Below are positions 9,588 through 18,670 of a DNA stretch of 64,000 nt, one piece after another. The translations under genes and the position numbers were made by a program. Numbering within the stretch: position 1 is the first letter of the stretch; each line of letters opens with the position of its first letter. The DNA is from Proteus cibi (GTDB taxonomy: Bacteria; Pseudomonadota; Gammaproteobacteria; Enterobacterales; Enterobacteriaceae). A model generated the notes under the pieces. It saw only the letters and a list, made by a program, of their open reading frames with translations. It had not been told where the DNA came from and made no database searches. The stretch is taken from NCBI RefSeq assembly GCF_003144405.1, contig NZ_PENW01000018.1, positions 62,001 to 126,000 on the forward strand, in the 5' to 3' direction.

Positions 9588-10067
9588 TTATTTTTTAACT
9601 GAATCTTGAGTTGTCTCAGCCGCTGACCAGATACGATATTTCACATCAACATCTTTTGGTGCATAAACAACAATAGGTAATTTGCTGTTATAACGGATGA
9701 AGGCATCTGATCCCATATTTGCCTGTACAAAAGCATCTTTTTTCGTATTGTCAGCACATCCCATCATTGTTGACATTGGACCATTTAAATCGCCAACAAC
9801 ATAATAGCTATAACCCCAACCTTCTAAATTTTTTTCATCTAAGTCCGCACCAAACCATTGATGGTTGCAATCTACTTTAAGTTCTTTACCAATAATTAAT
9901 TCAACTTGGTAATTGCTTTCATTATCTTTTTTCTCTAACTCGATAACATGACGAACTTGATTTTCTTGAGCCTTAGGATAAGGCGCAACTTTATCTAAAC
10001 TATCGGTAGCTTGTGCACACGCAGATAAAGACATTGCTGCTACTAAAGATAATATTACTTTGTTCAT
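9588..10067 (-). CDS. eco: ecotin, periplasmic serine protease inhibitor
   Basis: Dimeric inhibitor of trypsin-like proteases, protecting the cell from host enzymes such as neutrophil elastase. Of 159 residues, the first 20 form a signal peptide. The mature part follows E. coli ecotin closely (LEGWGY.YYV, RYNSKLPIVVY, VDVKYRIW). The reactive loop STMM is at 99-102 with the P1 methionine kept, and Cys67/Cys104 should form the disulfide that supports it. The ATG at 10067 follows GGAGAG; upstream in-frame starts are less likely. The signal peptide contains LSAC (14-17), a possible lipobox. Confidence 0.95.
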   Translation of the reverse strand: MNKVILSLVAAMSLSACAQATDSLDKVAPYPKAQENQVRHVIELEKKDNESNYQVELIIGKELKVDCNHQWFGADLDEKNLEGWGYSYYVVGDLNGPMSTMMGCADNTKKDAFVQANMGSDAFIRYNSKLPIVVYAPKDVDVKYRIWSAAETTQDSVKK

Positions 10068-10331
10068 CACTCTCTCCATTTTTACAGCGAACACTTCGCC
10101 GTTAACAAAATTAGTCAGATGTTTTTATTGCTCGTTATCTGAATACTAATATTTTTAGTGCTTGAATGCTAACATCTTAGTAAATAGTACTATGAGTGGA
10201 TAATTCTGAATGTTTTAAAAAGAAAAATCACGTTTTTTCATGAAATGTAAATTTGTGATACATCACCATGCAGATAAGCTATCTATGATTATACTGAAAT
10301 AGAGACCCAATTTCTTTTCATAGGAGGTTAT

Positions 10332-10547
10332 ATGTTCTCAGATCAACAAGCCCTTGTTTCTCAATTAAGAAATAGTGATCCTCGCTTTGAAGCTCTCTAC
10401 GATAAACACCATCGACTCGATCAAGAAATTGCTAAATTAGAAGGCCCCAACGGAGCTGGTTATAACGATGAAGTTGCCAAACTAAAAAAAGAAAAGCTTC
10501 ATCTTAAAGATGAAATGCAAAAAATACTTCAACGAAGTGAAAAATAA
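10332..10547 (+). CDS. ydcH: YdcH family small protein (DUF465)
   Basis: A 71-residue helical, highly charged protein. It shares with E. coli YdcH the pattern RLxN..PRF..L.DKH..LD.EIA..EG..G.GYN.EV..LKK.KL.LKDEM.KILQ. Function unknown; the heptad pattern suggests a coiled coil. A good ribosome binding site (AGGAGG) precedes the ATG. It ends at its own terminator, so it is probably monocistronic. Confidence 0.9.
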   Translation: MFSDQQALVSQLRNSDPRFEALYDKHHRLDQEIAKLEGPNGAGYNDEVAKLKKEKLHLKDEMQKILQRSEK

Positions 10548-10557
10548 AGCGCTTTTT

Positions 10558-10587
10558 AAGCGATGATATAATGTCATCGCTTTTTAT
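10558..10587 (+). terminator. intrinsic terminator after ydcH
   Basis: Stem AAGCGATGA / TCATCGCTT with a 7-base loop and a T-run. Confidence 0.9.
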
Positions 10588-10658
10588 GATTAAAAACAAA
10601 GATACCGCCCCATAAAGATGCATAATGAATATATCTTTAATTTCTTAGGGGGCTCCAT

Positions 10659-10898
10659 ATGTCATCAATACATGGTCATGAAGTTTTGCAAATGATCCTT
10701 TCTTCAGAGACGGCATTTACTAAAACATCGCTGATTGATGCTATCCATAAACAATTCGGCAATGACTCACGTTTTCATACTTGCTCAGCTGAAAATATGA
10801 CAGCAACTGAATTAGTTGATTTTTTAGAAAGGAAAGGTAAATTTATTCCAGCAGAGGGGGGATTTACAACGAGTGAGAATAAGATTTGTCATCATTGA
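10659..10898 (+). CDS. yecH: YecH family small metal-binding protein
   Basis: 79 residues. It matches E. coli YecH (DUF2492) through SIHGHEVL at the start, RFHTCSAENMTA near 38-49, FLxxKGKFIP and the C-terminal KICHH. The conserved His and Cys residues suggest metal binding, but the function is not established. A strong TAGGGGG ribosome binding site sits before the ATG. Terminator downstream. Confidence 0.9.
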   Translation: MSSIHGHEVLQMILSSETAFTKTSLIDAIHKQFGNDSRFHTCSAENMTATELVDFLERKGKFIPAEGGFTTSENKICHH

Positions 10899-10924
10899 TA
10901 GATATACCGTTTTAAAGCTCGATT

Positions 10925-10959
10925 GCCAGTGATTTCCTTTTCTATGTCATTGGCTTTTT
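10925..10959 (+). terminator. intrinsic terminator after yecH
   Basis: Stem GCCAGTGA / TCATTGGC (one wobble pair) followed by TTTTTA, between convergent yecH and dinI. Confidence 0.75.
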
Positions 10960-11019
10960 ATATAAACAAATAAAAAGCCAATTCGTTCTGACAATCGTGA
11001 TTACTTTATTGACTGCATT

Positions 11020-11265
11020 CTATTCATCGTCTGTTTGCAACCAACCATCATCTTCCCAAACACTCTGAATGAGTTCCATTATGTGTTCATGCTTAGTTTC
11101 ATCTTTTATGCCCGTAACTTGAATCGAATTCATGCTACTAAAGGCAATACGAAACTGCATATCTGGATATTCTGGAATGATCTTTTTTCTCAGTTCGTGT
11201 TCTAAGAGCGGAAATAATGAGTCAGATATCTTAGATTGTTTATTAAATAAAATTTCCACACGCAT
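11020..11265 (-). CDS. dinI: DinI family DNA damage response protein
   Basis: DinI-family proteins bind RecA filaments and tune the SOS response. Starting at the ATG at 11265 gives 81 residues, the same as E. coli DinI, opening with the expected strand MRVEILFN and ending with the acidic tail SVWEDDGWLQTDDE. A second ATG at 11277 would add four residues. A near-ideal LexA box lies just upstream, which supports SOS control and the family call. Confidence 0.85.
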   Translation of the reverse strand: MRVEILFNKQSKISDSLFPLLEHELRKKIIPEYPDMQFRIAFSSMNSIQVTGIKDETKHEHIMELIQSVWEDDGWLQTDDE

Positions 11266-11292
11266 TGGTTTCACCATTTAAAGGCAAATAAA

Positions 11293-11308
11293 CTGTATAT
11301 AAATACAG
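11293..11308. promoter_or_regulatory. LexA (SOS) box upstream of dinI
   Basis: CTGTATATAAATACAG fits the LexA consensus CTGT-N8-ACAG with an AT-rich centre. It lies 27 bp upstream of the dinI start. Confidence 0.9.
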
Positions 11309-11401
11309 TAGTATATTCCAAGAAAAAAGAAAAGTCTTTTTGAAAAATTTTTTATCATTACACATGAAATAATATTTTAGCGTCTCTATCGGCTAAATGA
11401 T

Positions 11402-11424
11402 AAGATGCATATGAAATACAATAT
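11402..11424. promoter_or_regulatory. NsrR-type nitric oxide repressor site upstream of ygbA
   Basis: AAGATGCATATGAAATACA followed by ATAT fits the NsrR half-site pattern (AAGATGCATTT spaced 1 bp from its inverted partner). It ends 18 bp before the ygbA start, overlapping the likely promoter. In E. coli ygbA is NsrR-regulated. Confidence 0.65.
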
Positions 11425-11442
11425 AAGCCAAGAGAGAAAGAT

Positions 11443-11793
11443 ATGTCAGGAAAAAGAATAAATCGTGAGAAAAAAACCATTCAAAAAATGGTTCACCTTT
11501 ATGCTCATTCGCATCCTGAAGCTGACTCAGATTATTATCAACAATTAATCAACTATTCCTATAACCGATTAGATAAATGTCGTTATGGTGAAGATAAACC
11601 AGCTTGTAAACAATGCCCTATTCATTGTTATCAGCCCGCTAAACGAGAAGCGATGAAAAAAATCATGCGTTGGGCGGGTCCACGAATGTTAATTTACCAT
11701 CCGATCTTAGCAATACGCCATCTTATTGATGATAAAAAGCCTGTTCCTCCACTTCCTGAAAAAAAGCGTTCTATACGTTCGACTGAAAAGTAA
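11443..11793 (+). CDS. ygbA: YgbA family nitric-oxide-responsive protein
   Basis: 116 residues, matching E. coli YgbA (nitrous oxide-stimulated promoter family) in IxREKxTI at the start, a four-cysteine cluster CRYG...PACKQCPIHCY (about 46-66) and MRWAGPRML..HPILAIRHLID (about 84-105). The cysteines suggest a metal or Fe-S site. Biochemical function is unknown; NsrR control ties it to nitrosative stress. The 3' end overlaps the convergent GNAT gene by 23 bp. Confidence 0.88.
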   Translation: MSGKRINREKKTIQKMVHLYAHSHPEADSDYYQQLINYSYNRLDKCRYGEDKPACKQCPIHCYQPAKREAMKKIMRWAGPRMLIYHPILAIRHLIDDKKPVPPLPEKKRSIRSTEK

Positions 11794-12328
11794 ATTCGGA
11801 TTTCTTCAAACGGTATAAAACATGCTCAGCTAGAGGATGTGTTTTATCTAATGCTGGATGAAAGAAATGATCAGATTGATGCATACCGAGTTTTTGCATT
11901 ACACCTTGAGAGGGAAGATTTGAAACTGCGGTGAAAGCAACTACTTCCTCTAACCCCAACGTCTCAAAAGCAAATTTAAATACAGCTAAAGCCGCCTCAT
12001 AGGTATAACCTTTTCGCCAAAACCTTTTTGCAATCCGCCAACCAATTTCTACGCAGGGATTAAATGGCAAAGGTGCCGTTGGAATATTTAACCCAACAAA
12101 ACCAATAAACTCTTGAGTCTCTTTTAATTCAACTGCCCACATTCCCCATCCATTTTGTTGAATAAATTTTTCACGGATAGTCTCAACCATATTATCACTT
12201 TCTAATTGAGATAAAATGCAAGGAAAATAACGCATCACTTCAGATGAAGCGTTTATTTCAGAAAAAAATGGCGCTTTATCACTTTCACGCCATTCTCTTA
12301 GGTGTAGTCTGGGAGTCTCTAAATTCAT
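11771..12328 (-). CDS. GNAT acetyltransferase, RimJ/RimL-like
   Basis: 185 residues starting with the RimJ/RimL-type LETPRLHLREW. The acetyl-CoA-binding region is EIGWRIAKRFWRKGYTYEAA (about 92-111), and SNLPSQGVMQKLGM near 138-150 is the usual C-terminal motif. Likely acetylates an N-terminal amine or a small molecule; no substrate can be named. Its last 23 bp overlap the end of ygbA on the other strand. Confidence 0.85.
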   Translation of the reverse strand: MNLETPRLHLREWRESDKAPFFSEINASSEVMRYFPCILSQLESDNMVETIREKFIQQNGWGMWAVELKETQEFIGFVGLNIPTAPLPFNPCVEIGWRIAKRFWRKGYTYEAALAVFKFAFETLGLEEVVAFTAVSNLPSQGVMQKLGMHQSDHFFHPALDKTHPLAEHVLYRLKKSEFTFQSNV

Positions 12329-12409
12329 CGTTATTCTCTGTTTCTATAAAATTAAGACAATAGCGATAAAATAGAGTAAGCAACGAACAATGAAAAGAAA
12401 ATTGATGCT

Positions 12410-13099
12410 TTATTTTTTATTTTCTTTTAGTTGGTTTTCTACTGGTGCAATAACTTTATCTTTATTTGCATTAGAGCTTTCTTTTATTGAGACAACGCGT
12501 TGTTGAGCAACCGATTTGGCTTGATGTTCAACTTGCTCTGATTGCCCAGTAAAAATACCGCCACGTTTAATAGACATACTGCCACAACGGCTAGTACCAC
12601 GTAACTCACCATGTTCTAAGATATCTAAATTATTTGCAGCGCAGATACCTTTTACAAAACCATCAATAATAATATCAGGTGCGGTTAATTCGCCTTCAAC
12701 TTGCCCTGCATGCATAACACGAATAACGCCATCTTTAACATTAATATTGCCCGCGACTTTCCCCCAAATTTGGATATCGCCTTCCACATTAATATCGCCC
12801 TGGAATACCGTTCCTTTTGCAATAATCGTGTATAGTTTTTGCTCTGGCATCGGTTTTTTCTCTTCTGTTATTACTGGTGCAACAGGCTCTGCTGCTTTTG
12901 GTGTTTCAGTTTTACGACTAAACATAGCGGTTTTTTTTAACCTCAACGTCATAGAATAAATAGTAATGCTAAAAATTAGGATTAGAATAATCAAAAATTC
13001 ACCAGCCATCTGATAACGCCAAAAGGCAATTAAGGCAAGAGTCCAAATTATCCATATCCCGCTGAATATAATATTTCGCAGTGTTCGCTTATTCTCCAT
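12410..13099 (-). CDS. ccmA: membrane-anchored bactofilin, cell shape protein CcmA
   Basis: 229 residues. Two close membrane segments (about 10-28 and 32-50) precede a short linker and a bactofilin domain (about 90-185) with the repeating beta-helix pattern GTVFQGDINVEGDIQIWGKVAGNINV, GQVEGELTAPDIIIDGFVKG and GELRGTSRCGSMSIKRGG. Bactofilins polymerise without nucleotide and guide envelope growth. Proteus mirabilis CcmA (curved cell morphology) has this layout and its loss alters shape and swarming. The tail is lysine-rich. It is flanked by about 1 kb of AT-rich sequence on its upstream side. Confidence 0.88.
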   Translation of the reverse strand: MENKRTLRNIIFSGIWIIWTLALIAFWRYQMAGEFLIILILIFSITIYSMTLRLKKTAMFSRKTETPKAAEPVAPVITEEKKPMPEQKLYTIIAKGTVFQGDINVEGDIQIWGKVAGNINVKDGVIRVMHAGQVEGELTAPDIIIDGFVKGICAANNLDILEHGELRGTSRCGSMSIKRGGIFTGQSEQVEHQAKSVAQQRVVSIKESSNANKDKVIAPVENQLKENKK

Positions 13100-14106
13100 A
13101 ATTAGCTATATCCTTACCTCCCTGACAATAAATACACTTATGCATTCACCATTCTAATAAATAGATGGCAAGTATAATGCCAGTAATAAGCCTATTATTA
13201 CCTTTTAGTTTTTTGATTTGTTCCTAGAGTAAAATAAAATTTAATTAAATTAAGAGATAAAACTGACTATTTTAATAATCTACGTTTAATGTGAATAAAT
13301 CGTGATAATCCTCAGTTTATTTAGATAAATATTTTTCATTAAAAATTAACATATTACACCTCGCCCCCATATTTTGATGAAAATTCATTCAAAAAAATTC
13401 AGCATCTAGAATTGAATTTATTTAAACTTTAGCCAAAAAATAAGAGATCTTCATCACAATAGTAATAGAAAAAAAAGGTGAAAAATAAAGCAGACAAGCC
13501 ATTTTTTATGTACTATTTTTTGATTTTATAAATTATATTATATGTCAACAGCAAAATGGTAACCAATGTTAATATAACGGATGTTTTTTATTTTTATTTT
13601 TTCGATTTTTATCTTTCTTTATATTTTTATTTCACACTCATATCTTTAATATATTTATAACAATTGGTTTCCATATTTATTACGATTTAGTATTTATAAT
13701 AAAATTTGCATTTTAAATGCATTTACTATTTTTTTACACTGTAAAGAAAAAAAACAAGATCAACTATTTGTTATATATGAAATTTATTTAACTCAACATA
13801 AAGCGTAAATGATTAATTACATTAATACTCATACTATTACTAAACTCCTTACAGAAAAAACTCATTATATTTAATTTCTTTTTGCAATTTATAAAGAATA
13901 TCATTAAATTAACAAAATGACTTATCTTAAATTAGTAAAATAAAATGCAATGCCTAATATCTAAAAAAAAACCACATCAAATTAAAGAAAATAGTCTCTT
14001 TTTTATTTTTAATAACACTCAATAATAAAGAAGTGTTTTTATAAATATTCTGATATTTAAATTTATAAAAATGCAGTGATACTTATATAATAATTTTGGG
14101 CGAAAA
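13100..14106. other. 1-kb very AT-rich gap
   Basis: I see no supported gene, hairpin with T-run or tandem repeat here. The sequence is extremely rich in A and T with many poly-A/T tracts, the kind of DNA H-NS binds. It must hold the promoters of ccmA and of the divergent AraC-type gene. Confidence 0.6.
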
Positions 14107-14943
14107 ATGAATACATTACAGTGTGACAAAACCGAACGATATGATTGTGCTATTCAAAAAAGATCTTATTTTTATCCACAATACCAAATACTAGAAAATG
14201 AACGAAAGGCGATTTTTCTTATTCGAAAGAATGCACTGACATTACAAAATTGTACTGACACAGTGACAACTAACGAAAATCAAGTTCTTTTCCTACAACA
14301 AGGTAGCTATACAATAAAAACACTCGGTGCAGAGCCTACCGATATTATTTATATCCCTCTTTCTGATGACTTCTTAAGAAATTTCATGTCTAAGTACAAC
14401 GATATCTTGTGCCAAATAGAAAGAGATGAAGAGTTTTCTAATGCCTTTATTTGTTTTCAAAACTCACCTCTTATTCAGTTTTGTAGTAATGGTTTTGAGT
14501 ATCTTACTGTTCAGTCTTGTCCTGAAACTTTTACACAATTACGTATCGAAGAGCTTTTAATTCTATTACTTTCAACTGAACAAGGCTCTGACTTAATGGC
14601 GTTATTGCGCCAGCTTAGCCATCGTCAAGTTGACCGCTTAAAGATTTTTATGGAAAAAAACCATTTAAAAAATTGGAAGCTTAAACAATTTGCTCGAGAA
14701 TTTGGAATGGGGCTAACAACGTTTAAAGAACTTTTTAATCATGTTTATGGTACTTCACCAAGAACATGGATCTGTGAAAGGCGGATTATTTACGCACACC
14801 AATTGCTACTGAACACTGAAATGAGTATTGTCGATATTTCAATGGAGTCAGGCTTTTCAAGCCAATCATACTTTACACAAAGCTATCACCGTCGTTTTAA
14901 TATGACACCAAGTAAAGCGAGAAATCTCAGATCAAAATTATAA
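14107..14943 (+). CDS. AraC-family transcriptional regulator
   Basis: 278 residues. The N-terminal part (1-165) has no motif I recognise and should be a sensing or dimer domain. The C-terminal 100 residues hold two helix-turn-helix units: LKQFAREFGMGLTTFKELF and the family signature IVDISMESGFSSQSYFTQSYHRRFNMTPSKAR. The TSPRTWICERRI linker helix is typical of ExsA/VirF-like members. The ribosome binding site is weak (GGGCG). It is the first of two same-strand genes, 66 bp apart, after a long AT-rich leader, which suggests a horizontally acquired or H-NS-silenced pair. Confidence 0.85.
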   Translation: MNTLQCDKTERYDCAIQKRSYFYPQYQILENERKAIFLIRKNALTLQNCTDTVTTNENQVLFLQQGSYTIKTLGAEPTDIIYIPLSDDFLRNFMSKYNDILCQIERDEEFSNAFICFQNSPLIQFCSNGFEYLTVQSCPETFTQLRIEELLILLLSTEQGSDLMALLRQLSHRQVDRLKIFMEKNHLKNWKLKQFAREFGMGLTTFKELFNHVYGTSPRTWICERRIIYAHQLLLNTEMSIVDISMESGFSSQSYFTQSYHRRFNMTPSKARNLRSKL

Positions 14944-15009
14944 AAAATCCGACCGAATATCATAATATCTAAAAGCCATTCATAGTTAGAATGTTTAAAA
15001 TTTATTCTT

Positions 15010-15903
15010 ATGAGTGAGCTCTATATCGTGATCAAAAAAAATAAGCATACCCCACAAGCCCATTATTATGACTATTTGGCTTTATTAAAAAAAATGATGG
15101 CAAATAACGATAAAGAAACTGTAGATAAGTTGTTTGATCTACAGTTTTCTTTCCGTTCAAATGAAAATATCGTTACTGCATGCGATGTTAATGAACAACA
15201 AATAAAAATACTGACTCGTGTTTTATGTCGTGAAAGTTTAGATAATTTATTACAGTCGGCTTGGTTTTTGCGAAAAAAATACTGTTTTGTTAATATCACT
15301 AAAGAAGAAATTCGTGATATTGTTGACGTGGCTCGTTCATTTCATACGCAACAAGCACATTCTACTTTAACACCAATGGATTGGGATAAATCCTTGAGAG
15401 CCACTGTCAATATCAATGAACATATGCGCTTAATTCAAGCTGTTATAAAGCCTCTATTTATTTACTGGGTTCAGCATCTTACCCCTCAACTATTCACACT
15501 TTATGAAACCCAAAGAGAGCTAGAGTCTCAAATTAAGCAGTGTGAAAATATTAAGTCATTCGAAAGTAAACAGCTATCAAATACCAGTGATTCTTTTTTA
15601 TCTTTAGATGACATCAATATCAAACTAAACTCAGATAAAGTCCGATTAATTGTGATTAATGATCTACTACAAAAAGACATCACATTACTTTTAGAGAGTT
15701 GGAAAAATGAACCTGTCTTTAATATTGAAATTAATAACACTCTAGATTATATCCAAGGAGTCACCCCACGCTCAGAATTGATAAAACCGCTATGGGCGAT
15801 TTTAAACAGCATTCCAGAACATCCTGAAAATTGTCAAAAATTAAAAGATTGGCTACTAGAAAGAGAACTTTGTTTAAAAAACGATGAATTTTTATGGCGA
15901 TAA
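15010..15903 (+). CDS. uncharacterised protein next to the AraC-type regulator
   Basis: 297 residues that I do not recognise. It has no signal peptide and no clear membrane segment. It is largely helical with charged stretches; residues about 165-225 look like a coiled coil (TQRELESQIKQCENIKSF). It may be co-transcribed with the AraC-type gene 66 bp upstream. No good ribosome binding site is visible before the ATG. The pair may form a small regulon, but nothing in the sequence says which process. Confidence 0.7.
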   Translation: MSELYIVIKKNKHTPQAHYYDYLALLKKMMANNDKETVDKLFDLQFSFRSNENIVTACDVNEQQIKILTRVLCRESLDNLLQSAWFLRKKYCFVNITKEEIRDIVDVARSFHTQQAHSTLTPMDWDKSLRATVNINEHMRLIQAVIKPLFIYWVQHLTPQLFTLYETQRELESQIKQCENIKSFESKQLSNTSDSFLSLDDINIKLNSDKVRLIVINDLLQKDITLLLESWKNEPVFNIEINNTLDYIQGVTPRSELIKPLWAILNSIPEHPENCQKLKDWLLERELCLKNDEFLWR

Positions 15904-15911
15904 TAAAATTT

Positions 15912-15943
15912 CAGCTCTTCTCTAAATAAAAAGAGAAGAGCTG
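15912..15943. terminator. bidirectional hairpin between convergent genes
   Basis: A perfect 12-bp stem CAGCTCTTCTCT / AGAGAAGAGCTG with an 8-base A-rich loop. T-runs are short, so termination strength is uncertain. Confidence 0.65.
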
Positions 15944-15962
15944 ATGTTAACTTTTCATTATT

Positions 15963-18665
15963 CTATTTTATATCTAAGATTTCAATTGTCACGATAGACA
16001 TGGATTCTGGAGGCACTTGCCCTGGAACACCATTTTTTCCATAACCACCACCTGGTTTTATATAAATTTTAGCTTTACCATTGATACCTGCTTTGGCAAT
16101 GAAGGTATTCAATGGTAGTGGTAATTGACGATAAGGTAAGATAAGAGGCTTAGCTTTATCATAATTAATCGTCACCGTGCCATCCGTTAGCTCTTCATGC
16201 ATAGTGAAGACAACTGTTTTACCTGCAATTGATGTAACGGGTTTACCTTGTTTTAAAATTTTAAAATAGGTATTGTCGTCATATTGCACGTAATTTTGTT
16301 TTTGGATCTCAGATAAAATGGATTTATTACGCTGGGCATTATCTTTTCCAATAATCGAATAAGCATAAGCAAGTTGCCCAGCAATCATTTGCCCTTCGCC
16401 CGCCATTTTCTCAAGCTGCTCTTTTAGCGTTTTATTTTCTTTTAAAATATTACTAGTGTCTGTATTAACTTTCGCTAATTCTGCATCTTTTGCTTTTATT
16501 TGCTCATTTAATTTAGCAATAGATTCTGTTTGCTGTTGTTTTAATGTACTAATTTGCTGTGTGCTTTCTGTATTTTGTTTTTCTAATTGTACTTTTGCCT
16601 CAGCTAATTGAGCACTCAATTTATCTGTTGTATTTTGCTTTTCAGTGAGTTGTTTTTCTAGCAATGCTAACGTTTTCTCACTTTCTGTTTTGCTCGTGGT
16701 GACTTGCGCTAATGCGATATTATTCTCTTTAAATTGTGTATCTAATGTTTGATATTTATTCGATAGCTCACTTTGCGCTTTCTCTAACTTAGCTATCAGG
16801 TTATTTTTATCCGTAATTAAATTATCAACGGCTTTTTCACCAGCAGATAAACTCTTCTTCAAGTCAGCTAATTCAGTTATTTTATTATCTAACTGTGATT
16901 GTAATTCTGGAATTGCTTTTAGTTTTTCATCCGTCTGCTCTTTTTGTTGTTGGGCAGCTAAAAGCGATTTATTAAGCTGAATTTGTTCCTGATTACTTTT
17001 TTCAACTTGTGTTTGTAATTGTGCTATTTCTTTACGTTGTTCCTCAACAAGTTTGCGATTAGCATCTTGTTGCTTTTCTGCTTCTGCGACTTTTAGTGCG
17101 AGTTCTTTAGATAAATCTTCACGTTCTGATGTGATCTTCAATAATGTGCTTTGTAATTTATCTATCTCTTTTTTCGCAGAGTCATCTTTTAGCAAAAGTT
17201 GAGCCTGTGCAAATTGAGTCTGCACATCGTCTTTCTCTTTCTTTATTGTCGCTAATTGATTTTGTACATCTGTGAGTTGTTTAGTTAATTTATCTTGCTC
17301 CGCCGTTATTGTTGATAACGAATTTTCTAATGTTGCTATCTCTTTATTTTTTGCGGCTTCTAAATTAGCTAATTCTTGTTCTTTTTGCTTATTGTTACCA
17401 TTTAACAATTGCTGAGCTTCAACATACTGAGCTTGCAGCGCTTCCTTTTCTTGTTCAATTTTAGCGAGCAGTGCCTGCTTTTCATTTAATTGGCTAATTA
17501 ACTTCTCTTGCTCTACTTTTATGCTTTCAAATGAATTTTGTAATCTATCAATCTCTTTTTTGGCGCTATCATCTTTTAACAGAACCTGAGCCTGTTGATA
17601 CTGAGATTGTAATTGCTCTTTTTCTTGCTCTAGCTGAGTATATTTCGCCTCTAACGTTTTAAGTATTTCTGCTTGCTTTTCAAAATCTTGTTGCTGTTTT
17701 ACTAACTCTGTATTTTTTACCGTTGTTGCCTGTAATACGTTCTCTTTTTCAGCTAATTGCTGAACGAATAAGTCACGCTCTTTTGTTATTGTTTCTAAAT
17801 CGCTTTGTAACTTGGCAACAGCCTGTTTTAACGTGTCATCAGTCAGTAAGTTGTTCGCCGTAGCTAATTTTTCTTCTGTTTCAGCCAGCGTTAATTCGAG
17901 TTGTTTAATTTGGTTATTTGCATTTTGAAGTTTTTCTAAATGCGCTTTTGTTATAGCTACCTGCTCAGTGTATTTCTGATAAAGCGTTTGGTATTTATTT
18001 CTCGTATCGGCTAAACGATTTAATAGCGTTTTATTAAAAAGAGGCTGTTTATGATCGAGAACTGAACGATTGAACTGATATGCAAAGTGAAAAGGAATGG
18101 CCGTAACAGAATAAAATGTTCCTGGAATAATATCTAACAAGACGTTGTCATTACGCTGAGGCCTTGCATAACTTTCTTTTGAATAAAGCGCTAATGGGTT
18201 ATAAATCGTTGCATTATCTCTGTAACTATAACGATTAAGATCCTCTGGCGTAAATTGCGGTTTAATCGGAATAAATGAAAGCAACGGTGTTAAATAACGA
18301 GTGTAATCACTCTTTAATTTTGAGTAATTAACAGGTAATACAGGGCAATTTTCTGCCAACGTGATATCAGGAGTCTTAACAGGTTCGACTACCTGATTAT
18401 CTGTTTTTGCTGGCGTAGAAGGTTTAACTCGTTGCTCTGGTTTTGTTTGTTGAGTTACTGTTGCGGTGCGGTTTACTCCACGATTAGCCTGACTGGTTCT
18501 CGTTGACGATGAAATTGTAGCAGATGTTTTAGGCTCAATTTTAATTGGCTCTTGCGTTTCAAAATAACGGTCAAAATCTTCAATAACAGAATTAAACTCA
18601 TTATTGGCAAACGATAGTGTTGGAAACAGCATAAAAGCGAGACAAACACTCTGCTTTAATTTCAT
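15963..18665 (-). CDS. exported long coiled-coil protein with C-terminal FKBP-like domain
   Basis: 900 residues. Signal peptide 1-20 (ends LSFA), a Thr/Pro/Lys-rich stretch to about 105, a non-coiled block (about 106-200), then roughly 550 residues of coiled coil with repeated LLKDDSAKKEIDxLQ units. The C-terminal 90 residues resemble an FKBP prolyl isomerase: LPLPLNTFIAKAG, then GGGYGKNGVPGQVPPESMSIVTIEILDI, which follows the family's YGxxGxPgxIPPnstLxFeVELLdI. It should act in the periplasm or at the envelope. It lies 5 bp after a lipoprotein gene, so the two probably work together. Function unknown. Confidence 0.75.
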   Translation of the reverse strand: MKLKQSVCLAFMLFPTLSFANNEFNSVIEDFDRYFETQEPIKIEPKTSATISSSTRTSQANRGVNRTATVTQQTKPEQRVKPSTPAKTDNQVVEPVKTPDITLAENCPVLPVNYSKLKSDYTRYLTPLLSFIPIKPQFTPEDLNRYSYRDNATIYNPLALYSKESYARPQRNDNVLLDIIPGTFYSVTAIPFHFAYQFNRSVLDHKQPLFNKTLLNRLADTRNKYQTLYQKYTEQVAITKAHLEKLQNANNQIKQLELTLAETEEKLATANNLLTDDTLKQAVAKLQSDLETITKERDLFVQQLAEKENVLQATTVKNTELVKQQQDFEKQAEILKTLEAKYTQLEQEKEQLQSQYQQAQVLLKDDSAKKEIDRLQNSFESIKVEQEKLISQLNEKQALLAKIEQEKEALQAQYVEAQQLLNGNNKQKEQELANLEAAKNKEIATLENSLSTITAEQDKLTKQLTDVQNQLATIKKEKDDVQTQFAQAQLLLKDDSAKKEIDKLQSTLLKITSEREDLSKELALKVAEAEKQQDANRKLVEEQRKEIAQLQTQVEKSNQEQIQLNKSLLAAQQQKEQTDEKLKAIPELQSQLDNKITELADLKKSLSAGEKAVDNLITDKNNLIAKLEKAQSELSNKYQTLDTQFKENNIALAQVTTSKTESEKTLALLEKQLTEKQNTTDKLSAQLAEAKVQLEKQNTESTQQISTLKQQQTESIAKLNEQIKAKDAELAKVNTDTSNILKENKTLKEQLEKMAGEGQMIAGQLAYAYSIIGKDNAQRNKSILSEIQKQNYVQYDDNTYFKILKQGKPVTSIAGKTVVFTMHEELTDGTVTINYDKAKPLILPYRQLPLPLNTFIAKAGINGKAKIYIKPGGGYGKNGVPGQVPPESMSIVTIEILDIK

Positions 18666-18670
18666 AGTAA

